Assembly (NCBI RefSeq): GCF_002775205.1 | Contig: NC_036461.1 | Coordinates: forward strand, 10,949,015 to 11,013,014 | Origin: Xiphophorus maculatus | Lineage: Eukaryota > Chordata > Actinopteri > Cyprinodontiformes > Poeciliidae | Direction: 5' to 3' | DNA: 64,000 nucleotides | Part shown: positions 1 through 10,772 of the stretch, one piece after another | How positions within the stretch are numbered: position 1 is the first letter of the stretch | Layout of the letters: the number at the start of each line of letters is the position of its first letter | Program-made: the position numbers and the translations under genes | Notes under the pieces: model-generated | What the model saw: only the letters and a program-made list of their open reading frames with translations | Told to the model about the DNA's origin: nothing | Databases searched by the model: none

Positions 1-606
1 TACCTGGAAAGCTGCAATATGTAACATGGAAGATCCTTTTAAGTCTAAAGTAGCTAGGTCCCAGTAAGGTTGCAGAAATGAACCATTAAGAGTTGAGGTA
101 AAATATAGATTGTTCACTTATGCTGAAGTGTTGGCACCTAACAATTGTTGTAAACTTATGTACCCCTGCTGGTGGTATGTGACCATCACATCCAACCAGC
201 TACTAATATGCAGAAGAAACTAAGATGTGCAACTTCCTGAACCTGATAAAAAGTATTTATTCCTATTGTGCTGCAGATGCTTCATAAACATACAATTATT
301 TTTTTGTGGCTCACTTCTTGTTGAAATGATTTAAAAGAGCCAGTGAAGGTCCAACCAATCCAGTATGCAGAGAAAAAGCAGACATGTCAATGCAAAAGAG
401 CTAAAAGTAGTTAATTATATGTGTTTCTATTTAATTGTTGTATTCATGACCAGTTAGACAGTGATGCAATGTCATTTCATCTCTCTATATAACCCGTCAA
501 TTAAAAATATGAAAACAGACCATTGATACTGAGACGATGATGCAAAACAACCAGACAAGTAAACAAAAATAATTAATGTTATATTAATTCAAATTCTTCC
601 TATTTT
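1..606. other. 3' flank of ISG12 copy A
   Basis: No coding region is supported here. On the minus strand this is the sequence downstream of the copy A stop codon and probably holds its 3' UTR. A minus-strand AATAAA lies at 256-261. The rest is AT-rich with no recognisable repeat. Confidence 0.5.
256..261 (-). terminator. candidate poly(A) signal of ISG12 copy A
   Basis: The plus strand reads TTTATT, giving AATAAA on the minus strand about 350 nt past the copy A stop codon. Position and motif fit, but the hexamer is common in AT-rich DNA. Confidence 0.3.
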
Positions 607-3600
607 TCATTTTTGTCTTTCTTCTTCTTTCATTTGATCCTTTTTTCTCTCCTCCTCCTCCTTTTGTTTGCGTGTTTTTCCTGCCAGTCGCCCTACAGCA
701 GCTCCAACACCAGCTCCAACACTGGCCACAACAGCAGAGGCTGCACCCGAAAGACCAGCAGCACCTGCAGAAACCCAAACAACAGTTTTGTTCAAATGAT
801 CAAGCAGCAGATGAGCTCTGATGGGTCCCGCTTGAAACAAATTAAACACAGACTATGGAAAGCAGGCTATGCAACATCTGAGACTTAAGTTACATTTAAG
901 CTGGGTTAAAAATGTCTTTATTTATCCTTTATTGAAAAAAAGGAATGCCCCAATTTATTTACACCCTTTTTAATGATTATGGAAAAAACTTTTATTGAGA
1001 TTAGAGTAGTGTAAGGTTTGATGCTGACCAGCATGTTTTCACTGCTATTTTGGGTGATGAGCTCCAAGTGTAGCTGCAACTCACTGGTCCTTACATCTAA
1101 CCTGTGGCTCTGTGAGGTGGTCAGTAAAAGCTTACTGACACCAATTTTTTGTTTTTGGTGCCGGGGATATTTCCTGTGGGGCATAGTAATCTAAAATACA
1201 AGACGCAATCCTTGAAGTACTTCACTCTGTGTCATAAATCTACATGTGAGTTTAACCTTTTGAAATGAATGCCAAAAAATGTACTTTTTTTTTTTTGACA
1301 TTGTAATTTTAAGATGTATTTATTTTTTAGAGATAAAGAGAGAAATGGAAAAGAATGATATAATAGGAAAAACTGAAACAAAACCTGGTCCTGACATTTA
1401 GCATAATTATCCTTTAAAATGAAGGATGCATTCTACACTGAATAAGACTTTATTTCTTTAAATTTTGTGTCCTAATGTGTATTTATTTTATTGTATTGTA
1501 TAGTGCAGTTTCAGATGGAGCAATTGTTTTGATTATGTAAAACCCCAACTAGAGACAAGAGTTGAAAGTAAGCAGTAGGTGTAAACTCTGTGTAAAGCGC
1601 ATATATTGTACTCTAAGAATTGTCGCTATGTCTAACTGTACTGTTATTATAAAAGCACAATTCTATTATTATAATCAAGTGTCGGCATGTTGGATTCACA
1701 GCACATTTTAGCAGATTAATGTGTTCAGAGGTCTCAGTCTTGAAGCGTTAGTAAACCCTCTGAGCCTTGTTTGTAAGTCATAGCAAAAAATGTCACATCA
1801 AAAATGGATGTGACAATAATTGAGCATTTCAATAATGCTCAATTATTGAAAATGATGTAGCATTTTCAAATAATGCTATTGAAAATGCTTTTTCGATAAC
1901 AGCATTTCAACAATAAAATCCAGGAAGAGGGCTGTTGTTATAGCAACTAAGCAACTATTCTGTTAACTTCTTAGTCACCATTTGCTTTCACCTTTTCTCC
2001 TTTGTCTCTGACAGGGTTTAAACTGATGCAATGTTTTAAACTATCAGAGGAAGCGACTCCTCTCCAACACTTATTCCAAATTTCTAGGCTTGCCATGTTA
2101 ATCAAAGTGTAAGAGAGTTCCCAGCTACAGACTTCCTGTACCACCCATAGCACCAACTGAATTAGTGTTACCATTGGACTATGTTTTTTTTTTTAGACCC
2201 AAATTTACTTTCATCTTCTGCAACAACATACCTGCAGATTGTAAAACCGCCACCAGGCCTCCTGCTGCCACTCCTCCTCCGTTGGTAATGGCAGCAGCAG
2301 ACATCATGCTCGCAGCGAAGGAGCCCGCTGCTATCCCAGCAGAGGTGAAACCGATGGCCCCCAAGGCCACTGGAGCTAGGGCAACTGTACCCACACTTCC
2401 TACAACTTATGAACAACATACAAAATACTTATGAACAAGAAACATTTGTTGTCAACACGTTAATCTGATTAAACCGAAAAAACATGATTATAAAATGAGC
2501 AGGAGTTTTCTTCAAGCAATATACGAGTCTCAGCAACATTTCTTGCTGTAGAATTTTGTGCGTCATATCTTTTCATATTCTAATGGGCAGCGACGCTTGT
2601 GGAAGTCATTGCTGATGTCTTTCCATCTTGGTATTGTGCCAGGACTCTCTGGTATGCTACAAACCAGCAAGTGGCCAAAACTGTGAAATTATTTAACATT
2701 TTTCTGAATACTTGTTGAAGGAGAAATAAAATCATTATGTTTCTATTTGTCATGACACCATAAAAAAGGTTTTGTACCTACAAACTATCCCAAAAAAGCA
2801 GCATTTCTGATATTTTGTCATACAATTTATATGTGAATTGTACTGGAGCATGAGCAATTCCTAAAGACCGTAGTCATATAATTTTGTGGCCAGTTTACAA
2901 TTATTCTATAGATCGGGGTGTCAAACTCCAGTCCTCAAGGGCCGGTGTCCTGCAACTTTTAGATGTGCCTCTGCTGCACCGCACCTGAATAGAATTAGGT
3001 CATTAGCAAGACTCTGGAGAACTGATCTACACAAAGAGGAGGTAATTAAGCCATTTCATTCCAGTGTTTTGTACCTGTGGCACATCTAAAAACTGCAGGA
3101 CAGCGGCCCTTAAGGCCTGGAGTTTGACACCTTGCTATAGATCAAAAACAAAACCACACTACAAAAGATGTTGTTTCCTACTTTCTGAATAACTAAAAAA
3201 AAAAAAAAAAAGTAATACAATCTTTTTTGTTTTTTATGCAAAGGAATTGGTGACCAAGGTGATAGGATCTATTTATTGTCAGAGTTAAACATCATGACTT
3301 ATCAGCTGCCTATTTCAAGATAACAACCATAAAAAGCAGATGTCATACCTGCACCTCCGGTAATGACAAGAATCTTTCCTGAAACACAAGCAGTTCATTA
3401 TGAGTTTATTACCTAGCCTTTTTGCCAACTTTAATATTTACGACTACTATTACCTAATAAATCTATGTTAAGAACACTGCAGAACATTTAAAATGATCAC
3501 TAAGTATGTTCAAAAGGATTTGTCTTTCGTTTGTTTTTCTCTTTGTTTTATTTTTAATATTTCAAATCAACGCTTTAAAATCAAGAAACGTATTGCCATG

Positions 3601-3617
3601 TACTCACTGAGACTCAT
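607..3617 (-). CDS. isg12: ISG12/IFI27-family protein, copy A (121 aa, 4 coding exons)
   Basis: Coding exons on the minus strand are 3608-3617, 3349-3378, 2232-2399 and 607-764. All junctions are GT-AG and phase 1, giving 122 codons including stop. The protein starts [14 protein letters not shown]. It then has the family's Gly/Ala-rich hydrophobic core ([20 protein letters not shown], then MMSAAA and NGGGVAAG) and a second small-residue helix. It ends in a Lys/Glu-rich tail of about 25 residues. Mammalian relatives IFI27 and IFI6 are small membrane proteins of mitochondria, ER or nuclear envelope, induced by type I interferon and linked to apoptosis and antiviral defence; the fish role is inferred from these. 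A perfect ISRE lies 70 nt upstream of the ATG. The 10-bp first coding exon is the least certain part. It is supported by phase, by a GTGAGT donor and by the same 10-bp arrangement in copy C. Confidence 0.85.
1814..1848. repeat. short-loop inverted repeat
   Basis: Perfect 15-bp arms (1814-1828 and 1834-1848) enclose a 5-nt loop. It lies in the last intron of ISG12 copy A, and the DNA just downstream repeats related motifs (AATGCT, CATTTTC). No target-site duplication is visible. Confidence 0.7.
2914..3134. mobile_element. hAT-like miniature transposon (MITE), 221 bp
   Basis: Imperfect terminal inverted repeats share the core GGTGTCAAACTCCAG at the left end and its complement at the right end. 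They are bounded by a perfect 8-bp direct duplication CTATAGAT (2906-2913 and 3135-3142), the target-site length of hAT elements. There is no coding capacity. It lies in an intron of ISG12 copy A. The ends resemble a family I remember as common in teleosts; I could not check this. Confidence 0.8.
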
Positions 3618-3671
3618 AGTTTATCTACAGACCCGACTAGAAGTTCACATTTGAGGAGGAACATTGTATGT

Positions 3672-3700
3672 TTTGCGTTTAATAGAGAAAATGAAACTTC
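3672..3700 (-). promoter_or_regulatory. interferon-stimulated response element and TATA-like box of ISG12 copy A
   Basis: GAAAATGAAACT at 3687-3698 matches the ISRE consensus GAAANNGAAACT exactly; the element works in either orientation. On the minus strand a TATTAAA-like box lies between the ISRE and the ATG at 3617. This is the site where IRF and STAT1/STAT2/IRF9 complexes would act and fits interferon induction of this gene. Confidence 0.7.
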
Positions 3701-5263
3701 CTGTTGGTGCGTTCACTGTCACTCGGAAGTAAAATCACAAAATGATATCACGCTTTATTTCAACAAATAATTTTTTCACAATTTTTCCTTCTTGCAATTA
3801 ACGATATAAAGTATAGCATATTTTGGTTGACTTGTTAGCACACTCGTCCGCACCGCTGAATAAATTTGAAATTCCAGCTGCCTACAAATGCAACACCACG
3901 TTGTGGGTCAAGGCTGCCGCCCAAAACTACAAAAGTGCAACAACAACAAAAAATTGGTTTGTTTGGACAAAGTTTCAGTCAATGGATGTGTTGATTTTCT
4001 TTCCCGAAAGGATACATAACAATTAAGTTACGTTCCATGTAAGTATTTTTAAATACTCAAAGCTACTTATCTTAATCATGACAGCTTTTTTGTTCTTGGC
4101 AAGTGTTTTCTTAAGCTGTTGTGTTTAATTAGTAAACGCAGTACATCAAATTGTACTGCGGATTTATTAGTTTTTATTTGAAAGATCTTGAAAAAGTTTC
4201 ATTAGTTATGCTTTTTGTGCAGATGATGTGGCTTTGACTCCTGCCCCCTCTGGCTGTGTGAATCTTACATTGTTGTATGAACAAAACAATGTAAGAGGGA
4301 AAGTTCCAGAAAGTAATCATAAAATTATGTGAAACACATTATTTGATGTAGAGATGCGATATATTTCATAGTTATTCATTTTAACACTTATATCAAACTT
4401 CATGAGCTGTATTGATCTGCGAGTTACTATAGGTGCCGGCAATGCAACCACTTTTTCGTCACAATCAGTCATATATAGAAGAGACTACAGTACAGTTTCC
4501 TGAACCTCAGAGACATTGTTTATGTTGTTGAGCAGACTCCAAGGAATCACCTAGGATTGATAGTCCTGCTCAAATGAAACATTATCTAATCTCTGCTAAT
4601 GTTGGTGTGTTTTTTTTAAGTTGAGTCACACAAGCTGTTGTAAATATCTAGTGAGGAAATAATAGAATACTAAGTTGTGATGTGAATTAAAAAAAGTAAT
4701 TTATCACCACCTGTTTTCCAAGTATGACATGACTGTGTTAAAATCTTTCTCACTAAGCTCAACAAACTGCATTTTCAGATTTTTGAGGAACCACTGAAAA
4801 GGTTGATGACCAATTATACATTTTGTTTTTCCTTTTAAGACACACACAGTACTACAAAAGTAGATTTTAAAAATTACAAGTTTATTACACAAATAGTTTA
4901 AAAGAAACAAAACAGGATGATTGCTTTAGATTTTGGCATTTTGTCTCATTTCTTGTTGAAACAAAGTCCAACATGAAGGCAAGAAAACATGTTAATGCAA
5001 AACTGTAGTTATTTACATAATGGACTATAATTACATAGTTAAATGATTAACAGTTTTGTTTCAATAATATTAGAAGTTGTGTGGTGTGAGGTCTCTTGAA
5101 TTACATAACCAGTAAGTGGTAAATGTAAGGATAGACTGTCAATACTGAGACAACTTGATGCAGATTAGTAAGTGAAAAAAACAACCTATTCATGTGGGGA
5201 CAAGAATAGCAACAAAACTTTTCTAGTTCTTGTCTTTTTATTTGATCCTTCTTTCTTCTACTT
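3701..5263. other. intergenic region between ISG12 copies A and B
   Basis: No coding region is supported. It holds a 12-bp-arm inverted repeat (4263-4274 and 4285-4296) and, at 4881-4886, a minus-strand AATAAA. The right part is probably the 3' UTR of copy B. Confidence 0.5.
4881..4886 (-). terminator. candidate poly(A) signal of ISG12 copy B
   Basis: The minus strand reads AATAAA about 380 nt past the copy B stop codon. Only motif and position support it. Confidence 0.35.
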
Positions 5264-6390
5264 CTATTTTTTCTTCTTGTACTCTCTGTCTGACTCCTCT
5301 TCCTCCTCATTCTTCTCCTCTTTCTCCTCCTCCCCGTCATTCTTCTCTTCCTTATTCTTGTTCTGCCCCTCATTTTTCTCTTTCTTATCCTTGTCCTGCC
5401 CGTCATTCTTCTCTTCCTTATCCTTGTCCTGCCCATCATTCTTCTCTTCCTTATCCTTGTTCTCTTTGCCTTCCTCATTCACCTCCTCTTGCTTGTTGGT
5501 GTTGCCTGCCAGCAGCCCTGCAGTGGCCCCAATACCAGCTCCAACACCAGCTCCAACACCAGCCACAGCTGTCGAGGCGGCCGCAGAGAGACCAACAGCA
5601 CCTGCAGGAAATGTCAAATGGTGTTCATATGTGAGATGGTCTGAGGGGTACAGGATGAACTGACTTCAACAAGTCTCAGGATTGGGCTGGTCACTCCATG
5701 CAATTAATGCTCACCTTAACCCAACACGTTTTTCTAACAAGGAAACTCAAAGTACAACAGCGCCTTGATTCTTGGTCCTCTTCATATGTTTACTTCAATC
5801 AAATATTTAATCATGCTTCATCTTATGAACAAACTGGAATGACTCATTTTACTTAGATTTCCAGAGAGAAATGCACAATAACCATTATAGTCATAAGAAT
5901 TAAACAAAACCCAACCTTGATACACACAGATGAATACATGTGCACCAGCATATATGCCATGTCTGTTGGTTTTCTGTTCTTCTACTTCCCCTACTGGTAA
6001 ATTATCATCCAGGTAGGAACATAATTTCTATCAAGAACATTACCAAATCCTGTAAGTGATGTTGGACTGCTACTATTTTGAACAGTACTGTACTTTATCC
6101 TGTTTTATTACAGCAAGTACATTAAGTAGCTACAACTAGAATCAAGTCAAAGTACCTGCAGATTGTAGAACCGCCACCAGGCCTCCTGCTGCCACCCCTC
6201 CTCCGTTGGCGATGGCAGCAGCAGACATCATGCTTGCAGCGTAGGAACCCGCTGCTATCCCAGCTGAGGTGAAACCAACGGCCCCCAGAACAACAGGAGC
6301 CAGCGCCACTGCACCGATTCCCCCTAAGACTTGGAACAAGAAATATTTGACATAAACATGTTAATAAAGTACAAAAGCAGAAGGCTAAGG

Positions 6391-6455
<65 letters not shown>

Positions 6456-8683
6456 CTACTCTGTGGTTAAATTGCAAACTGTCTAAACAAAATAAAACAT
6501 TGATTTTAGAAAACAAATCAAAATGTTTCTGCAGAATAAGTAACAAGATCTATTTATGGTCAGTGCTAAATTTCATGATTTTTCACACACACAGCTGTAC
6601 TTTCTGTCAGACTGAGAACACCTCAGTATATCAAGATAACCAGCATAAAAAGAAGAAAAAAAAAATGTCATACCTGCAGATCCTGCTAAGAAAAATATTC
6701 CTGAAACACAACACCAACATAAAATGTTAGTTTTCACCTGAGGCCAGGACTAGATTGACTTGTATTAATCAGCAGCAGCTCTACCTCCAGCAGAAATTAG
6801 TGCTAGCCACAGATCGGTGAATCTCTAAACATCGTCTTTATGGTTTTTACTTTAAAGCACCATTAAAAACACCATGTACAAAAACAAAACCGGGGATTTT
6901 TTTGTAGAGTTTTATCATCTTCTGTGATATGTCTTTCTCCTTTAAAAAAAAAAGTCTTTGTGATTCATTACAATTATTTTGAAAACTTAATCTGATAGGG
7001 TCTGAATAATTTTGGGGTTCAGTTTGTATACTTAAATCAGCTACAGAGTTTATTGTTGCAGTGCAGACCTTTAAAGTTTGCGACCATCTACATCAAGCAT
7101 CAGCATTAAAGACATTATTTATCCACTTTCAACACATTTTCCATCAGTTCTATTTTAATAGCAAAGAATTACAATAAAAATGTGTTAATATGAAAATATA
7201 TAAAAAGTCCAGATCATGTAACTTAGATCTACCTGCTGGCTTTGAGAAGAAGTTTCCATTGCTGCTTCCTGATGGTGACTTTTTATCAGCAGAGTCCGGA
7301 GCTGGTGGGTCCTGTTGCTTCTGAGGATCTAAAAGAGAGAAAAAGTCTAATTCAGAGGGAGACATACTCTTTCAAATACATGTTCCTTTCTGTGATATTA
7401 CCCCTCCTCTGCTTACAGGAACAGAGGAAGGGTTACTGTGGTTTATTTTCAGATAGATAAACAATCTTTATCTGAACACAAACAACTTAATGAAAAAACA
7501 TAAATGTAAAAGATATATTATCAAAAACTTCATTAGAACGAAAATGTCAAATTTTATGCAACTTTTGGAGAACGTTTTTTTGTTACATGTTAAAACAGAT
7601 GTCCTAATAGTATGTTTTGAAAGTGGGCCACGAAGAAAAATACAGTATCACTCCATATTTTCACGCAAAATGAAACTATGCTAGTGCTGGCTTGATTGCT
7701 GGTTCTGAAATGTAGGCTGACTTGTCACTGGGTGTCACTGTCCAGGTGTGCAGGTGATGTTTACCCAGTGTTCTTGGGTAAACATTTACCAAGGGAACAT
7801 TTGTACATAAATTGCTTCACGTAACTCGAGTCTCAGAAGTATTTTTATATCTGATATGAGTGGAGAAACCTCTTCAGCTAATCAATGTTCACCTTATAAC
7901 ATCTTTTTGAACGGAGAAGGGTTTCATTGTCTTAAGGATTGCGTATTTATCAGTTTCAATAAACCTTAATCTATTTGTTTACATAGGTCACTGTATGACA
8001 CATCAGAATTAAAATACTGCAAGAGAGACTTGTCCCCCATGAAGCCTTAAGTCTCTGTTTCTGAGGAGAAACAAAGTTGCAGCATTATTTAATCAAAAAA
8101 TCAGGTCACACACACTAGAAGAGGGACTCCTCTTACCATTTTCTCTTTCTGTAGGTGATTCTGCTGGTGTTGCAGCAGTGGAGAGTCTTGCTGGAGAGCA
8201 ATCCCTGTCCGTTTGGGACATGGGGGTATGAGTGTCACTGTCCAGGTGCGCAGGTGATTGGGTATTGACATTGCTGGTTGTATGTGTTGGCTGAAAGGGA
8301 ATGTCTGTATCAGGAGGAGCAGATTCCCGGTCTGAATAGCTGAGATTAGGACATCCAGACTGACTGGCTGATCCATCTTGTGTTCTTAAAGGTGTGGATG
8401 GGTCATCACCAGCTGCACCAACATTACAGGCAAGCAGGTCACTAATCAGGTCATCCAAGAGATGCAGCTGAGTCATGCCTTCATCCTCCAATGAGCTCAG
8501 TTGTTCACTTCTGATGAAGTGAACAATCAGGTTGTACAGTTCTCGTGCACTTAAAACATCAACATTATGAATGGGACCATCGTCAGTTAAAGACGCAATC
8601 ATCTGTAGTTGATCTCTGCTCAATGAAATAAGCTTTTTCTTGAGGTTGGATATCAGTGCTTGTCGTGGAGTGTTGCTGGCCAT
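5264..8683 (-). CDS. isg12: ISG12-family fusion protein with unrecognised helical N-terminal domain and repeat tail, copy B (391 aa)
   Basis: Minus-strand coding exons are 8137-8683, 7233-7328, 6674-6700, 6156-6323 and 5264-5601; all junctions are GT-AG and phase 1, totalling 392 codons with stop. Residues 1 to about 90 are predicted helical and charged, with segments such as [17 protein letters not shown] and [14 protein letters not shown] do not recognise the family; a death-fold-like role is only a guess. Residues about 92-213 are rich in Ser, Thr, Pro and Asp. Residues about 215-315 are the ISG12 core ([24 protein letters not shown]) and a second Gly/Ala helix. Residues about 327-369 are four 11-residue charged repeats, followed by a Glu/Lys tail. 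Other ISG12 proteins, including neighbours A and C, are 120-135 aa without the N-terminal extension. The long first exon joins exon 2 in frame (G plus AT gives Asp). A probable untranslated first exon and an ISRE promoter lie near 10.0 kb. Confidence 0.75.
5333..5464 (-). repeat. in-frame 33-bp minisatellite in copy B
   Basis: Four head-to-tail 33-bp units start at 5333, 5366, 5399 and 5432 with a few substitutions each. On the coding strand each unit encodes an 11-residue charged block of the type [11 protein letters not shown]. The length is a multiple of three, so copy number could change without breaking the frame. Confidence 0.9.
6156..6323 (-). CDS. isg12: ISG12 core exon of copy B
   Basis: This 168-bp phase-1 exon encodes the Gly/Ala-rich hydrophobic core from [10 protein letters not shown] to VAVLQSAG. 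The matching exons of copy A (2232-2399) and copy C (12719-12886) have exactly the same length and near-identical ends. Intron sequence beside it also matches copy C (for example CTAGAATCAAGTCAA near 6136 and 12676), showing that B and C duplicated with their introns. Confidence 0.85.
6394..6451. repeat. (AT)n microsatellite
   Basis: About 29 uninterrupted AT units lie in an intron of ISG12 copy B. Confidence 0.95.
7233..7328 (-). CDS. isg12: linker exon of copy B
   Basis: This 96-bp phase-1 exon has a clear acceptor (cttttag) and donor (gtagat). It encodes a Pro/Ser/Lys-rich linker ([20 protein letters not shown] and onward) between the N-terminal domain and the ISG12 core. No matching exon is seen in copies A or C. 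Confidence 0.75.
8137..8683 (-). CDS. isg12: first coding exon of copy B: unrecognised N-terminal domain
   Basis: The exon opens [20 protein letters not shown] at 8683 and ends at a GTAAGA donor. A plausible acceptor (ccaaaacag) lies about 17 nt upstream of the ATG and would receive the 5' UTR exon. Residues 1 to about 90 alternate hydrophobic and charged positions in several predicted helices, including the block [17 protein letters not shown]. Residues 92-182 are low-complexity Ser/Thr/Pro/Asp. No motif that I can name is present. Confidence 0.75.
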
Positions 8684-9970
8684 GTTGATGTCTCACAGAC
8701 TGTTTTGGGTCACTGGATGATATATTCAACGCAGCCTTCCCTGAAGTTTTATCAAACGTCTCCTGTTGTCTCGGTGCCAACCTCTCATAACAGGAGACTC
8801 AAAATCCAGGACGAGACCCCAGTTATTACTGCTGCCAAACCTGGGGGAGATCTGGACCGGTACCAAGCAGCACAGTGGCAAGAGAGGACTGTGTACCCAT
8901 TACACAGAACACACTGTGGATCACAGAGAGAGAGAACTTGTTTATTCTGAGGTGCACTCTGTGCATAGCACACTTGTCACAGAAATACAACCAAACAAGG
9001 TCCTGAGTGCTCATTACTTGCAAAAAAGAAAATCAAAACCTTCACAAGTAAAAGAAGAAATAATTAAAATAGAAAGTACAACACAGTCGCAGGATTGCAA
9101 TGGGCTGAAGCCCATCTCCAGCAGCCATCGGGTGACTGCTGTATAAACTATAAATATCAAAATTATATTTTACAAATGAAAATCAGCATCAATTAACCTT
9201 AAATTAAAAAATAATCTAACAGAGAAAAGGTACTACATTTACAAAAAGTTTACATATTTTCCAGGCACATAGTGTCATGTCGTAGCACAATCAAGTAACT
9301 TACCTTCAGTTGTTACAGAAATGTCAGATATTAAAAAAAAGAAGAAATTTGACTTCTCAGTTCAACACCTTGAAATTGGGCCTGTGCCTCTTTAAGAAGA
9401 TCCAGCTCTTTCTGACACTCAGTTTTCAGCATGTCACACAACAACATTTCTCCATTAAGAAGCAACAAATGGTGACATTTGATACTATGCATCTTTTTTG
9501 CTACCTGGACCTATTCGCATGCTGTCACAGCCAGGAAACTGTTCAACAGGAACCGTCTTCAATCAGAGGTCTCTTCAGATTTGTTATGCAAGACTGAAGA
9601 CTTACTGGATGACATGAGTTAGGACATTTAATTACCCTTTGCGACAAAAGAAAGTCTTTTTAAAGTGAATTAAACTATGTCAGTTAAGTATGCAAGTAAA
9701 ATCACCGTGCCTCTGCTACGCTTGAAAGAATGCTGTGTATGGAACGACACAAACAGATGTCTATTCAACACTTAGCGGTAAATAAATACATTCGTTTATG
9801 CCTTGGCTAAGTTCACGGGAATGAAATCCGCTTATTTTGATGCCTTCAGCTGAACCATAGATTCTAAATAAATATCTAAATTTTCTTCTTCACAAAACCA
9901 ACATATAAAGCTTACAAAAATAAGCTTTTTAGACAGATTTAGATCGATTCTAAACTTTAGATGTACTCAC
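8684..9970. other. probable 5' UTR intron of copy B
   Basis: No coding region is supported. The stretch lies between the probable untranslated first exon near 10.0 kb and the coding start at 8683. It contains a LINE-like fragment at 9085-9150. Confidence 0.45.
9085..9150 (-). mobile_element. fragment of a teleost LINE-like 3' end
   Basis: Read on the minus strand, the piece containing GGCTGCTGGAGATGGGC and CAGCCCATTGCAATCCTGCG resembles the 3' end of a common teleost LINE-type repeat. A related copy lies at 38014-38131 on the plus strand. It is truncated and non-coding. The family assignment is from memory. Confidence 0.5.
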
Positions 9971-10091
9971 CCATATAAGACGGTTCTTATGTCTGGTTGG
10001 ATAGTCTATTAGTAAGCTGAAACTCAGCTTCTCACAGACATAAATACTCACGCCGAGTCATTTGTGCTGCCCAGTGTGGGGAAAACGAAAC
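9971..10091 (-). promoter_or_regulatory. promoter and probable untranslated first exon of ISG12 copy B
   Basis: A perfect ISRE (GAAAACGAAAC, 10081-10091) lies upstream of a TATA-like TATTTA box (10041-10046 on the minus strand). Below these, a GTGAGTAC splice donor at 9963-9970 could end an untranslated exon starting near 10015. The coding exon at 8683 is preceded by a matching acceptor, so the whole arrangement fits an interferon-induced promoter. The exact start site is not determined. Confidence 0.55.
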
Positions 10092-10616
10092 AAATATGGT
10101 TGCTCCATTCACTAAACCTCGGAAGTACCACTACAACGCGACAGAAGTCCTTTACCGACAGGAATGTAAAAAAAAAAGAAAAGGAACTTTGAACGCATCA
10201 TGAAGAAGCCGTCGTCTAAAAAAATACTGCTACTTTGGTTTGACTGAGTTTCGATTTCCTTAGCCAGAGGTGGAGTATCCGAAACTAATTCAACATATTT
10301 CTACTCAAGTTAAAGTAAAGAGTAGCCGTCCAAGAAATTATTCAGTAAGAAAAAAGTATCCCGTAAAACTCAAATACTGAATTTAACTAATAAGATTTAA
10401 TGCTTAATGACATAATTGGAAAAACTAAACGTATAAAATTATCTTTTTACTTTTTGTTTGTCGTAGCTTATGTGCATTTTCTGATATTTTAAAGACAAGT
10501 GAAAAAAAATTATGCAAAAAATTGCAATAAATTTCTAGCAGAAGAAAATGTTCAAATCCTTTTTTCCTGTTAAGATTTTTTACACCAATACTTACAATAC
10601 AGGTTAACGTACTTCA

Positions 10617-10772
10617 TTAACATGCGTTTTCAGCGTGGCCAGCACCTCCAATGCTGGCCACAACAGTGTTGGCGATCGCTGTAAAAATAGATGCACCTGC
10701 AGGGAAAAAAGCCCATAAACTAACCAAACAGGATTATTGAAGTTGTAAGAGGAAAAACATAAGCTCTAGTGG
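10617..10772 (-). pseudogene. ISG12 last-exon fragment D
   Basis: Positions 10641-10772 repeat 12218-12349 of copy C (132 bp, only about four to five substitutions), covering the start of the last exon, its acceptor and adjacent intron. After the acceptor the frame reads [20 protein letters not shown], then diverges and stops at 10617-10619. No core exon is found within the following kilobase, so this looks like a recent partial duplication and not a working gene. Confidence 0.7.

Noticed and set aside
2165-2434. Plus-strand open frame over the copy A core exon
   Set aside because: It is a shadow of the Gly/Ala-rich coding exon on the minus strand.
5172-5663. Long plus-strand open frame (163 aa) rich in Ser, Phe and Pro
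   Set aside because: It is antisense to the last exon of ISG12 copy B. Its composition comes from the purine-rich repeat tail on the other strand, and it has no family features.
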